Assembly (NCBI GenBank): GCA_031538895.1
Contig: JAVKLU010000026.1
Coordinates: 3,561-67,560 of the forward strand
Origin: JAVKLU01 sp031538895
Lineage (GTDB): Bacteria; Pseudomonadota; Gammaproteobacteria; Burkholderiales; Burkholderiaceae
Direction: 5' to 3'
Length of the DNA: 64,000 bases
Position 1 is the first letter of the stretch. The number at the start of each line of letters is the position of its first letter. The position numbers and the translations under genes were made by a program. This document shows, piece by piece, positions 8,645 to 18,115 of the stretch. Below the pieces are notes generated by a model. That model had not been told where the DNA came from and made no database searches. It worked only from the letters and a program-made list of their open reading frames with translations.

Positions 8645-9982
8645 TTAGGACGGTGCAGAGGTCAACTGCCAAATGCGCACTTGCTGGGGAGCTAAATCGA
8701 AACTCATCTGATCGACCTTTGACGCGTTACTGCTAGGCTGGGTTAATAGCTCCGTTATTTGACTGCCACTGGGCCAGCCCGATAAATTAGCACGAATGGT
8801 GTTGATATCACTGGTGCTAACAGCAAGCAGGTAATGTGTGTTTTTGTAATAAAAATCTTGTAGCACCCAATCACTGGCACTACCGTTTGTTGTAGTCGAT
8901 ACAACGGCATCGCTACGCGCCATCTCACCATAGGCAAAGGCTTGTCCCAACAGAGGTTCGGTGGCATTCATTTCTGTGGAGATTGACAAATAATCCGTCG
9001 CAATTTTGTCACGCCAATTGGCGCTAAACCCTGGGCGCAGCGCATAAGACCAAATGAAGATACCCTTTGCACCACGCGCAATGGCAAGATAGATATTGTT
9101 ACGAATCACGGCGCGCAGTTGCGCATCGCTAGGAGCTGGCTCAACTGGATCAATATCCATATTCAGTCCAACAACCGGCAAATAAGCTTGTGCCATATTT
9201 GATCCGCCATACACGGCATCGGCACCTGCCATCACTTTTGAAATTCGTTTTGAATCGTTATAGATGCTACTAGTGTATGACCCACGGGCAATGACATCGT
9301 AGTAAGCAATGTAGTTTTTTAAATCACTCGCCGTTCTGTTATTAGGTTGGTACGAAAGAATCGGGCGATTTGCCACCTTTGCGACAGCTTCGGCGGCGCG
9401 AATGGCATCTCGGACTGTTGTTAAATATGCCATGTCGCCCTCGGGTGATGTGATGCTGCCCTTATTCCAATAGCGTAACTCTTCTGGATACACATACCAA
9501 TAACTGACGGCTTTACTAAGGCTTGCATCATTCAACACAGCATTGACTTTGGTCATCACTTGATTCTCAACATCTGCCTGCGATATCGGGAGATTGAGTG
9601 ATGATGCAACATAACTCACCGGAGTTGAACCATTTGCACCCTTAGCTGAAATTTGCCAGATCAACTTCATGCCAGCTTGGATGGCTTGACTGCTGCATCC
9701 GTTGCTAAGACCCTGTGTTCCGTAATTAGGCCCATACAAAGAACCTGATCCAACCCCACCATTGCTTGTGATAAATGAGGCTAAAAAACTCTCGCAATTG
9801 GCATTTATTGAGTAAAAAGCAAAGGGGAATCCGGTCGTTAAAGTCAGTTTAGGGGCAGGCGTGTTGGACGTGCGAAAAAAACTCTCAGCAGTCGTTAGCG
9901 TTTTTGGTGTCGTTGGCTCAAGGCCACCGCAACCATAAGAAAGGGCGAGCGAGAAGGCTAATAATATGAGTAATGTGCGCAT
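8645..9982 (-). CDS. Predicted lipoprotein, possibly TIM-barrel glycosidase-like
   Basis: 445 residues, starting with a lipoprotein signal (MRTLLILLAFSLALSYGCGG, C18). A GAGG ribosome site lies just before the ATG. The central part (WYVYPEELRYW, NRPILSYQPNN, AYYDVIARGSY, KGIFIWSYALRP, then a C-terminal beta-rich tail ending in RIWQLTSAPS) has the rhythm of a (beta/alpha)8 barrel such as beta-galactosidase-like or GH-like proteins, with Glu pairs (PEE) that could be catalytic. This is an inference from the pattern only. It sits between mltA and another lipoprotein, all on the minus strand. Confidence 0.5.
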   Translation of the reverse strand: MRTLLILLAFSLALSYGCGGLEPTTPKTLTTAESFFRTSNTPAPKLTLTTGFPFAFYSINANCESFLASFITSNGGVGSGSLYGPNYGTQGLSNGCSSQAIQAGMKLIWQISAKGANGSTPVSYVASSLNLPISQADVENQVMTKVNAVLNDASLSKAVSYWYVYPEELRYWNKGSITSPEGDMAYLTTVRDAIRAAEAVAKVANRPILSYQPNNRTASDLKNYIAYYDVIARGSYTSSIYNDSKRISKVMAGADAVYGGSNMAQAYLPVVGLNMDIDPVEPAPSDAQLRAVIRNNIYLAIARGAKGIFIWSYALRPGFSANWRDKIATDYLSISTEMNATEPLLGQAFAYGEMARSDAVVSTTTNGSASDWVLQDFYYKNTHYLLAVSTSDINTIRANLSGWPSGSQITELLTQPSSNASKVDQMSFDLAPQQVRIWQLTSAPS

Positions 9983-10022
9983 GATCCTCGAGCCCGAAAA
10001 GTTATATGGGGGAGTCACTTAA

Positions 10023-11369
10023 TCACTTCACCAAAATAATCGGTTCAAATTCTTTAGGCGCGGCACGCGGCATTAACACCCACATCAAGCCTTGCTGTTT
10101 CATTTTTCCGGCGAGATTGCCGGCGTCATCACCCGTTCCCCAGAAAAAATCTGCACGAACGTTGCCGCGAATCGCGCCGCCGGTATCTTGCGCCATCATC
10201 AACTGACGCAATGGCGCAGTTTTATTCGGATAAGTTGTCGATAAAAAAACTGGCACATCTAAAGGCACCGAAAGTGGGTCAACCGCAATAGAACGCGCGG
10301 CGGTTAAATTGACACCCGACGCGCCGATAGGTCCCAGACGATCATCGGTAATCGCTTTTTCTTCAAAAAACACCATGCTCGGATTGCTATTGAGCAACTC
10401 CGACAAACGCTCTGGATGGGCCTTAGCCCAGGAACGAATACTTTGTGCACTTGCTTGCGTCAAATTTAACTCACCTTTATCCACTAAATAACGGCCAATC
10501 GAACGATAAACCTGCCCGTTTTGGTTCGCGTAACCAATTCGAATCGTCTTTTTTTCATCGACTAAATAAACCCGCCCCGAGCCTTGCACTTCCATAAAAA
10601 AGGCATCGACCGGATCGTTTAACCATACCAACTCAAAATCCGCCAGTAAATCACGACTGGTAATTTCGGCACGATTGAAATAGGGCACCACGCGCTGACC
10701 CAATACACGTCCGCGCAAACGCAAATTAGCGGTTTCGGGAGCGATCTCTTTTAAATCAATCGTCAATAAATCATTGGGGGTTCGATAAACCGGATAAATA
10801 TACGGTGCCCGTTTTGTGCGTGAACCGTGCAGCACTGGTTCGTAATAACCCGTAATCAAACCTTCCAATGAACCGTCTTTATTCATCACCGCATACGCTT
10901 GAAAATAAATTTCAAAATAACGTTTTACCGCATTGCTGTCATTACCGCTAACCTGTGTCGCCGCGTCACAAACATTATTCCATTCGGCGCGAAAACGCAG
11001 GGAACGACACGAACGGTTAAAGGCTTCCCATACTTGTTTATGGTCGTCAGATTCCCAGCCGCTAATATCTTGATAGGGCACCGCACGCCAATGATCACGA
11101 ATCCCCAGCGCGTTGAGTTGTGGTAAAGGAATCGCTTTAACTTTTTTATTGTCTTTAAGGTTCAAGTCCTCAGCCGTTGATTCATCCTTAACACCACTAG
11201 TTTTGTTAAGCGTCTCCCGCTCTTTTTTAATCACCGCCGGTTTATTTAAGGTATCGCCGGGTGTGGCACAAGCGACTACGATCATGGTCACACTCAACAG
11301 CAAAAATCGTAGCAGCAAAAATCGTAGCCGCAAAAATCGTAGCAGCAAAAATCGTTGAAGAAATTTCAT
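10023..11369 (-). CDS. mltA: Membrane-bound lytic murein transglycosylase A
   Basis: Cuts the glycan strands of peptidoglycan to give 1,6-anhydro-muropeptides; outer-membrane lipoprotein. 448 residues. The N-terminus is a lipoprotein signal with C34 in VVAC, unusually built from repeated RFLLL units (see the 15-bp array). The MltA domain is visible through ITGYYEPVLHGSR...PYIYPVYRTP, then MEVQGSGRVYL and the 3D domain with MMAQDTGGAIRGNVRADFFWG, whose AQD aspartate is the catalytic acid in the family. The start at 11369 is the only sensible ATG. Gap of about 50 bases to recN upstream. Confidence 0.92.
   Translation of the reverse strand: MKFLQRFLLLRFLRLRFLLLRFLLLSVTMIVVACATPGDTLNKPAVIKKERETLNKTSGVKDESTAEDLNLKDNKKVKAIPLPQLNALGIRDHWRAVPYQDISGWESDDHKQVWEAFNRSCRSLRFRAEWNNVCDAATQVSGNDSNAVKRYFEIYFQAYAVMNKDGSLEGLITGYYEPVLHGSRTKRAPYIYPVYRTPNDLLTIDLKEIAPETANLRLRGRVLGQRVVPYFNRAEITSRDLLADFELVWLNDPVDAFFMEVQGSGRVYLVDEKKTIRIGYANQNGQVYRSIGRYLVDKGELNLTQASAQSIRSWAKAHPERLSELLNSNPSMVFFEEKAITDDRLGPIGASGVNLTAARSIAVDPLSVPLDVPVFLSTTYPNKTAPLRQLMMAQDTGGAIRGNVRADFFWGTGDDAGNLAGKMKQQGLMWVLMPRAAPKEFEPIILVK
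11300..11359 (-). repeat. Four-fold 15-bp in-frame repeat in the MltA signal peptide
   Basis: The unit GCAAAAATCGTAGCA (plus strand) occurs at 11300-11314, 11315-11329, 11330-11344 and, imperfectly, 11345-11359. Translated on the minus strand it gives repeated R-F-L-L/R-L blocks, making the n/h-region of the lipoprotein signal. Loss or gain of a unit would keep frame and change only signal length. Confidence 0.9.
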
Positions 11370-11420
11370 TTTTAATCCAAAAACTAATAAGTTCTATGTT
11401 GACAAGACCCTAAGCCTTGA

Positions 11421-13076
11421 TTATGTCCGACCACGTTGTAACCATTCTTCTGCGTGCTGCCGCGTCGTTGCCGTGATTTCAACACCGCCTAACATTCGTG
11501 CAATTTCTTGTACCCGAGTCTCATTTTGCAAGGCGTAAATTTCAGTTTTTGGTGCGCCCTTAACTTGTTCTTTACGCACTAAAAAGTGTTGTTTCGCCAA
11601 ACTGGCGACTTGCGGCAAATGCGTTACGCACAACACTTGGCGCGACTGTCCTAACTGCTGTAATAAACGCCCCACTACTTCAGCGACAGCACCACCAATC
11701 CCGCTATCAACTTCATCAAACACCAAAGTGGGTGTCGCAGTGGCTTGCGCAGCAATCACGGTAATGGCCAGAGCGATACGCGCCAACTCGCCTCCTGAGG
11801 CCACCCGCGCTAAAGATTTTGGCGCCACACCCGCGTGTCCCGCCACTCGAAATTCGATGCGCTCATTACCCTGAGCTGAAGCCGCTATTGGTAACAGCGC
11901 GACCTCAAACGCTCCACCTTGCATATTCAAAGTTTGCATCGAGTCCGTTACTTTGTGCGCCAAGTCCATTGCAAGCGTTTTGCGCGCCAGACTTAACGCA
12001 GATGCATGTTGATCGTAATCAGCTTTTAAACGCGCGACCTCTTGCGTTAAATCCGCCTCATCCATCGGATGCGCCAGTTGATCGAGTTTGGTTTGACTGT
12101 CTAATAACAATTGCGGCAAAGCTTCAGGCGCACAACGAAACTTTCGCGACGCGCTGTGCAAGGCCTCAACCCGAAAATCAATTTGCTGCATTTGCGTCGG
12201 ATCTAAATCAATTTTTTCTAGGTAAACAGTTAAATCATGCGCCGCTTCATTGAGTTGAATTTGTGCGGATTCCAACATTTGCGCAATCGGTGATAAGCGC
12301 TGATCAATTTGTGCCTCACGCGACAAACGTTGGCTGTAATGCGCCAACTGCGCATTCATTGCGGCTTCAGAATCGCGCAATAAATCAACTCCTGTTTGTG
12401 CGACCTCAATCAAATTGCTGGCATGCGATAAACGTGAATGCGCTTGTTGTACCTCATCCCACTCGCCGGCCTTCGGGCTTAGTTTTTCTAATTCAGAAAC
12501 TTGCCACACCAAACGTTCGCGTTCGGCGTTAATGGTGGCGAATTCCATTTGGTAATTATTCAGTAATTGCGCGGCGTGATGCCAAGCTTGATAGGCGTGT
12601 GTGACTATCAATGCTTGCGTTTCCAGATGCCCATGTCGGTCTAACAAAATACGTTGTTGATCCGTTTGAAGCAATGATTGGTGCGCATGTTGGCCATGGA
12701 TATCAATCAGCAAACTACCCAGTTCGCGCAATTGACTCAAATTGACGACAGTGCCATTGATAAAGCCGCGCGATCGTCCGGTTTGATCAATCGTGCGGCG
12801 CAAAATTAATTCATCTTGCACTTCTATTTCTTGCCCAGCTAACCACGCCTGAATCATCTCGCTATCATTGTCCCATTGACTTGAAATCTCAGTTTTTGCC
12901 GCACCTTCACGAATCGACTCCGGACCGCCGCGCTCACCCAAGACCAGATTTAAAGCATCGATCAAAATGGATTTCCCCGCACCGGTCTCACCGCTAAAAA
13001 CGGTAAATCCAGAAGAGAACTCGATGGCGAGTTGTTCCACAATAACAAAATCACGCAAATAGAGCGTACGTAGCAT
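11421..13076 (-). CDS. recN: DNA repair protein RecN
   Basis: SMC-like ATPase for double-strand-break repair. 551 residues. Walker A GETGAGKS at 29-36; a long central coiled coil; the ABC-type signature LARVASGGELARIALAI and Walker B TLVFDEVDSGIGG towards the C-terminus, then CVTHLPQVA. Family members begin MLRTLYLRDFVIVE, which places the start at the ATG at 13076, not at the longer frame reaching 13154. In many proteobacteria nadK or an SOS box precedes recN; no clear LexA box was seen in the 235 bases upstream. Confidence 0.95.
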   Translation of the reverse strand: MLRTLYLRDFVIVEQLAIEFSSGFTVFSGETGAGKSILIDALNLVLGERGGPESIREGAAKTEISSQWDNDSEMIQAWLAGQEIEVQDELILRRTIDQTGRSRGFINGTVVNLSQLRELGSLLIDIHGQHAHQSLLQTDQQRILLDRHGHLETQALIVTHAYQAWHHAAQLLNNYQMEFATINAERERLVWQVSELEKLSPKAGEWDEVQQAHSRLSHASNLIEVAQTGVDLLRDSEAAMNAQLAHYSQRLSREAQIDQRLSPIAQMLESAQIQLNEAAHDLTVYLEKIDLDPTQMQQIDFRVEALHSASRKFRCAPEALPQLLLDSQTKLDQLAHPMDEADLTQEVARLKADYDQHASALSLARKTLAMDLAHKVTDSMQTLNMQGGAFEVALLPIAASAQGNERIEFRVAGHAGVAPKSLARVASGGELARIALAITVIAAQATATPTLVFDEVDSGIGGAVAEVVGRLLQQLGQSRQVLCVTHLPQVASLAKQHFLVRKEQVKGAPKTEIYALQNETRVQEIARMLGGVEITATTRQHAEEWLQRGRT

Positions 13077-13227
13077 AGGAGTCTTAGTAAAAACCAGTGC
13101 CAAGGATTGTAAGGGACAGGATAGGTCGCAGGATTCACAAGCTATGCGCGCCATGAGCGGAGAATCACATCACGTATTGCGCTATGAAACTTGATTCAAA
13201 TACAGCGAATAAAAAACGGCCCACAAT

Positions 13228-13254
13228 AAAAAACGGCCCAATTGGGCCGTTTTT
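13228..13254 (-). terminator. Symmetric hairpin with A/T tails between the Ala-rich gene and recN
   Basis: A near-perfect palindrome with arms AAAACGGCCCAA / TTGGGCCGTTTT, T-tailed on both strands. It lies 57 bases after the stop of the small Ala/Lys-rich gene and should end its transcript. A half-copy of the arm (AAAAAACGGCCCA) stands just before it at 13211-13223. Confidence 0.85.
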
Positions 13255-13311
13255 AAATGTTCAAACAAAAAAGTTAGCCTTTCATGCTTTAACAGAACTG
13301 CTTTAACAAAA

Positions 13312-13512
13312 TTACTTCGATGCTGATGCTGATGCGTGTTTAGCATGTTTAGCTTTTTTAGCTTTTTTAGCTTTTTTGTCCATGCCATCAGCTGATGCAG
13401 CGGGTGCAGCGGCTGCGGGTGCCGCAGCAGGAGCAGCCGCAGGAGCAGCAGCGTTTTGAGCAAATGCAGTAACAGCGAATAAAGCAATAACTAAAGCGAT
13501 AATTTTTTTCAT
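13312..13512 (-). CDS. Small exported Ala/Lys-rich protein
   Basis: 66 residues: a Sec signal peptide (MKKIIALVIALFAVTAFA, then QNAA), an Ala/Pro-rich linker and a basic tail of KKAKKAKHAKH type. A GAGAG ribosome site precedes the ATG, and a strong terminator follows, so it looks like a single expressed gene. Such low-complexity secreted peptides are common in betaproteobacteria, where they are usually annotated hypothetical or acid-shock-like; the role is unknown. The tail is encoded by an imperfect 9-bp repeat (13351-13377), so length could vary. Confidence 0.65.
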   Translation of the reverse strand: MKKIIALVIALFAVTAFAQNAAAPAAAPAAAPAAAAPAASADGMDKKAKKAKKAKHAKHASASASK

Positions 13513-13640
13513 AGTAGCTCTCAAAAAGAAGTAAACAACAAATAAACAGATTAAAAAAAATAATTGTGCTCAAAACTGTGATGGAAAACCATCCTTACCT
13601 TAAGCAGGCATATGCTAAGACCCTAATGTTAGTTTTATTG

Positions 13641-14711
13641 TCATCTTATGTACTGATTTGTATGCGCACGCTCTAACCACATCGCATCGCCATAGCTGAA
13701 AAAGCGATATTTCTGTGCAATCGCATGTGCATAGCTTGCGCGAATGACCTCATAACCGGCGAACGCTGATACCAAAACCAATAAGCTTGATTTGGGCAAA
13801 TGAAAATTAGTGATTAAGGCGTCCACACAGCCAAACTGATAACCGGGACGAATAAACAATCGGGTTTCAGCGCTTTCCTCACGCACCTTGTGATGACCAT
13901 CGGCCGCACTTTCCAGCGCGCGTAAACTCGTCGTCCCCACCGCAATCACTCGCCCACCTCGGGCTCGCGTAGCAGCAATAGTCTCAACTGTCGCACGCGG
14001 AATCGAATAACGCTCTGTATGCATCACGTGTTGCGATAAATCGTCCACCCGAATCGGCTGAAAAGTACCCGCGCCAACATGCAAAGTAACAAAGGCTTGT
14101 GCAATGCCACGAGTCTTCAGCTGGGCTAATAGAGCCTGATCAAAATGTAATCCTGCGGTAGGCGCCGCCACTGCACCATCGTGCGCGGCAAAAACGGTTT
14201 GGTAACGCGCTTCATCTTCCGCAGTGGCGCTGTGGGTAATGTAAGGAGGGAGCGGCAAATTGCCGTGATCATGTAAAACGCTTAACCATTCTTGATCGCA
14301 AACCAATTCGATCAATCCTTGCTCTGACACGCCGCCGACAGTTGCATAAAGCGTTTCAGATAAAAATATTTTTTGTTGGGGTTGGGGACGGTGCGATGCG
14401 CGCAGATGGACCCAAACACGATTCGGGTCAACGATGCGCTCGACCAAAATTTCGACTTTACCGCCACTGTCTTTATGGCCAAACAAACGCGCTTTAATGA
14501 CTCGCGTATCATTAAAAATCACACAATCTTGATCCCTGATTTGATCAAGCACGGAAACGAAATGACGATCACTAAAACGATTTAATCCTTGTACGATCAA
14601 TAATCGTGAGGCACTGCGTTCATTCAAGGGTGTTTGCGCGATCAATTCATCAGGCAAATCAAAATCAAAATCACTAATGCAATCGGGGATATTCAATTCA
14701 ATAAAAGTCAA
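13641..14711 (-). CDS. queA: S-adenosylmethionine:tRNA ribosyltransferase-isomerase
   Basis: Transfers and rearranges the ribosyl part of SAM onto 7-aminomethyl-deazaguanine in tRNA, giving epoxyqueuosine. 356 residues with the family N-terminal SDFDFDLPDELIAQTPL, NDTRVIKARLFG, GKVEILVER, APTAGLHF and the C-terminal LITNFHLPKSSLLVLVSAFAG. No ATG is available between the in-frame stop (TAG at 14733-14735, the stop of the upstream Sel1 gene) and the conserved start, so a TTG (14711) is the likely initiator. The 21-base gap after the Sel1 gene points to co-transcription. Confidence 0.93.
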   Translation of the reverse strand: MTFIELNIPDCISDFDFDLPDELIAQTPLNERSASRLLIVQGLNRFSDRHFVSVLDQIRDQDCVIFNDTRVIKARLFGHKDSGGKVEILVERIVDPNRVWVHLRASHRPQPQQKIFLSETLYATVGGVSEQGLIELVCDQEWLSVLHDHGNLPLPPYITHSATAEDEARYQTVFAAHDGAVAAPTAGLHFDQALLAQLKTRGIAQAFVTLHVGAGTFQPIRVDDLSQHVMHTERYSIPRATVETIAATRARGGRVIAVGTTSLRALESAADGHHKVREESAETRLFIRPGYQFGCVDALITNFHLPKSSLLVLVSAFAGYEVIRASYAHAIAQKYRFFSYGDAMWLERAHTNQYIR

Positions 14712-14732
14712 TAATAAAAATCGGGGATTTTT

Positions 14733-16808
14733 CTATTTCACTGCTGTCAACATATTCGCTTCACGGATCACTGCCTCTTGATAACCCAAGGCTCCAGCGC
14801 TTCGATAGTAAGAACGTGTTGCGGTTAAATTTTGAGGGCCGTCTAAACCCAAATCAGCTATCCGACCCAAGGCAAACAAAGCTTGCGGCAATTGCTTTTC
14901 TGCGGCTTTTTGATACCACATTTTTGCAGTCTTCATATTTTTGTCGCCACCTTGGCCATTCTCAAATAGCAAACCTAAATTAAATGCGGCAGCGGCACTG
15001 CCTGCTTGTGCTGCCGCTTGATACCATTGACGCGCTAAAACAAAATTTTGCGCGATGTTTTCACGACCCTCTGCATAAATCACACCCAAACGCATTTGCG
15101 CTGACGTATTGCCGGCGTTGGCGGCTTTTAAATAATAGGTTGCGGCTTTTGCCCAATCTGCGGGTTTGCTTTGTTCATAAAAACGCCCCAGTGCAAAATT
15201 TGCTATCGCTGGATCTTGCTCTGCCGCCATTTGCCATAAACTGAACGCACGCGCAGTATCACGGGTCACGACGGTGCCTTCATACAAAACCTGTGCCAAA
15301 TACAGTTGTGCAAAAAGACTGCCCTGATCAGCCGCTTTACCCAACCAAACCACGCCCTCGCTCGCATAACCCATCGAAGTTTTTTGCAGCAGCCACTGAC
15401 CTAACAAATTTTGCGCCGGCACAAAACCTTGTAAAGCGGCACTACGAAAAAATTTCAATCCTTTATCCGTGTTGACAGGGATTCCAAACAAACCATTGCT
15501 ATAAATCTGTCCTAATTTCGTTGCCGCCAAAACATAATTTTGTCCCGCTGCTTTTTCATACCACTTCAATGCATCAGCGATATTTTTTTGCGGAATCGCG
15601 CCCTGTTCAAGCATCTGAGCATAGTTGTACTGCGCCCGCGCCAGCCCAGCTTCAGCCGCGATGTGATACCAAACAGCCGCATTGGCAACATCTAATCCAC
15701 CACCCTGTCCATGTTGCATTAACAAGGCCAAATTAAATTGCGCGCTTAAGTTGCCTGATAAAGCAGCCTTTTGATACCATAGACGTGCCTGTTCAAGATT
15801 CGCACTCACGCCGCGCCCTTGAACATAGGCATTGCCCAAAGAAACTTGGGCATCAAGGTTGCCCAGCTCTGCGGCTTTTTTGTACCACTCAAACGATTGC
15901 TCTTGACTTTTCACCACACCACTACCCGTTTCAATTTTCTGCGCCAAATTGTTCATCGCGTCAGTATCGCCTTTGCGTGCGGCTTTTAAATACCACTGCA
16001 CTGCTTGGGTGGGATCATAATCAACTCCAAATCCATCATCATAAGCACGCCCCAGGTTGTATTCTGCCCAAACCAAACCTCCTTTCGCGGCTTTTTGCAT
16101 CCATTTAAATGACTCGACGAGATTTTTTTCAATACCCATGCCTTTGGCATAGCGCTGCGCCAAATTAAATTGGGCTTCAGGTACTGATTGCGACGCCGCC
16201 AAAATCAACCACGACACCGACTCAATGACGTTTTTATCTTGGCTACTCAGTACGCTTAAATTGTATTGAGCCGGCGCATAACCTTGATTCTCCGCTTTCA
16301 AATACCAAGCTCGCGCCAATTCGTTTGATTGCGTCACACCTGAACCTTGCGTGTAAAGACGCCCTAGATTAAATTGTGCAATCGGATAATTGGCTTTTGC
16401 TGCTCTTTCATACCACTGTGCTGCGACAGATAAATTTTGTGCCACGCCTTCACCCAATTCATACATCACGGCCAGACTGTTCATTGCCTCCGCAATCCCT
16501 GCCTGTGCCGCCATACTGAACCATTTAAATGCTTCTTTATCATCGCGCGCCACCGCATAACCGAGACGGTATAACAACCCAAGACTATTTTGCGAATAAG
16601 TATTACCGTCATTGGCGAGGACTTTATGATTCTCGATCAAGGCATCAACATCTGGATTTTTAGACGCTAATGATTCAGCTTGCACCGGTGACAACGGCGT
16701 GCTCGTTACCGTTTGCGCCAAGGCAGGCAACATGGTCATCATTACCACGAGACTCAAAGCACTGCGTCGATACGAAGCTAGCGCGCAATATATCCAATTA
16801 GCCATCAT
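14733..16808 (-). CDS. Exported Sel1-like repeat protein
   Basis: 691 residues with an N-terminal signal (RRSALSLVVMMTMLPALAQ) and then about sixteen Sel1-like (SLR, TPR-related) repeats through the whole length. Each has the A-x-x-x-LG-x-x-Y-x-x-G pattern followed by A-x-x-WY-x-KAA, for example LGLLYRLGYAVARDD...WFSMAAQAG. SLR proteins are periplasmic or surface scaffolds for protein-protein contact. GAGGAG lies 6 bases before the ATG at 16808; the ATG at 16805 is an alternative. The gap to the AI-2E gene upstream is 18 bases and queA follows after 21, so these three likely form an operon. Confidence 0.85.
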   Translation of the reverse strand: MMANWIYCALASYRRSALSLVVMMTMLPALAQTVTSTPLSPVQAESLASKNPDVDALIENHKVLANDGNTYSQNSLGLLYRLGYAVARDDKEAFKWFSMAAQAGIAEAMNSLAVMYELGEGVAQNLSVAAQWYERAAKANYPIAQFNLGRLYTQGSGVTQSNELARAWYLKAENQGYAPAQYNLSVLSSQDKNVIESVSWLILAASQSVPEAQFNLAQRYAKGMGIEKNLVESFKWMQKAAKGGLVWAEYNLGRAYDDGFGVDYDPTQAVQWYLKAARKGDTDAMNNLAQKIETGSGVVKSQEQSFEWYKKAAELGNLDAQVSLGNAYVQGRGVSANLEQARLWYQKAALSGNLSAQFNLALLMQHGQGGGLDVANAAVWYHIAAEAGLARAQYNYAQMLEQGAIPQKNIADALKWYEKAAGQNYVLAATKLGQIYSNGLFGIPVNTDKGLKFFRSAALQGFVPAQNLLGQWLLQKTSMGYASEGVVWLGKAADQGSLFAQLYLAQVLYEGTVVTRDTARAFSLWQMAAEQDPAIANFALGRFYEQSKPADWAKAATYYLKAANAGNTSAQMRLGVIYAEGRENIAQNFVLARQWYQAAAQAGSAAAAFNLGLLFENGQGGDKNMKTAKMWYQKAAEKQLPQALFALGRIADLGLDGPQNLTATRSYYRSAGALGYQEAVIREANMLTAVK

Positions 16809-16826
16809 CACAAACTCCTCACAAAT

Positions 16827-17897
16827 TCAAAATAACTCGCTATAACGCAACTCTGATTTGATGAATACATAAAAAATAGGAACAAGCAACATACCGCTCC
16901 AACCCAATAATGTCTCCACCACAACCAACACTAAAAACTGCTCCACCACACTGACCGCTAGGGTGGGTTCTTGCCAGCGACTAGACAACAAAACCTCTAA
17001 TTTGCCCAGCACCAAACCGACAATCAAACCATATAAAGCCAACCAATATGATTGCGTAAAACCCACCAAAACCAACAAAACTGCAAGAAGCACTGTTCCC
17101 ACACTGGGCAGCAAACTCAATAAAAACGCACTCACCACTAAGGTCGCTTCCCAATAAATCACTATGCCAAATTGCGGTAAAACGCCATACAAAAGTGCGG
17201 CGACGATGATCGCATTGACCAGAGCGATTCGCGCTTGTGTCTGCAAGAGCGCGCTAAAAACACGAAACCAACGCGCCGCAATATTGACTAATTCAACCCG
17301 CAAAGGACCTGCTTCAACATTCGCATCAGCACGGTGTCCTGCCAATACTGAAAAAGCCAACAACCAACCAATCAAACTACCCAGCAAAATATGCGCCAGC
17401 GACTGACTGACGGCTTGTCCGGCCGATTGCAACAAATCGCTATTACTGCGCACCAAAATCAGTACGCCCTTGTGCCAAGAATCCTGGTTAATTTGCAGCA
17501 ACTGTAACGCCCATCCTGGCAGGGCACGCACTTGTGCGTCCATAGCACCGGCCAAGACTTGAAGTAAATGTCCGACATTGTTTTCTGGTTGATTAAAAAA
17601 ATCGATCAGATACGAAATTAAGCCCCCAAACCCCAACACCACTAAGGCGCCAAAGCCCAATAAACAAAACCATGCCGCGATGCGACTGGATAATTTTTTT
17701 TGCACCAAATGCCAACCGCCTACGATGGCAGTACGCGTAAACAGGACTGACAAGCTAAAAATAACCAAACCGCCCTTAACCACCGCCACCATCGCCAACA
17801 GCATCAACAACCAGACGACCAGACGATATACATTGACGCCTTTGGGGCTAACATAGCGCTGCGAATGCGTAACACTCGCAGTATTGTGAATACTCAT
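16827..17897 (-). CDS. AI-2E family transporter / PerM-like membrane protein
   Basis: 356 residues, strongly hydrophobic, with about eight membrane segments. The arrangement (two to three N-terminal helices, a soluble loop near FNQPENNVGHLLQVLAGAMD, then QARIALVNAIIVAALLYG, LLPSVGTVLLAVLLVLVG and a C-terminal LLGWSGMLLVPIFYV) fits the AI-2E/PerM family (UPF0118). Members are putative exporters or permeases; substrates are mostly unknown and the AI-2 label is not proof of function. The ATG at 17897 is taken; a GTG at 17909 is possible. It heads the run perM-like, Sel1 protein, queA. Confidence 0.8.
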   Translation of the reverse strand: MSIHNTASVTHSQRYVSPKGVNVYRLVVWLLMLLAMVAVVKGGLVIFSLSVLFTRTAIVGGWHLVQKKLSSRIAAWFCLLGFGALVVLGFGGLISYLIDFFNQPENNVGHLLQVLAGAMDAQVRALPGWALQLLQINQDSWHKGVLILVRSNSDLLQSAGQAVSQSLAHILLGSLIGWLLAFSVLAGHRADANVEAGPLRVELVNIAARWFRVFSALLQTQARIALVNAIIVAALLYGVLPQFGIVIYWEATLVVSAFLLSLLPSVGTVLLAVLLVLVGFTQSYWLALYGLIVGLVLGKLEVLLSSRWQEPTLAVSVVEQFLVLVVVETLLGWSGMLLVPIFYVFIKSELRYSELF

Positions 17898-18115
17898 AAG
17901 GATACACACTAAACACTAAAATTTGAATTAAAACAATGAATTACAAACCAATTCTAACAAATTACATGAATATTGGCTATGACTATTAAAATAGCGGTAA
18001 TCAGTCACTCATAAGCTTCTTTATCAATTGCAATATGTATTCGGACCTGTATTCGAATCTTTCTTAGATAATGCAAGGCTAACTAATTAAGCTTGAACTT
18101 TCTCTTTTCATTCGC

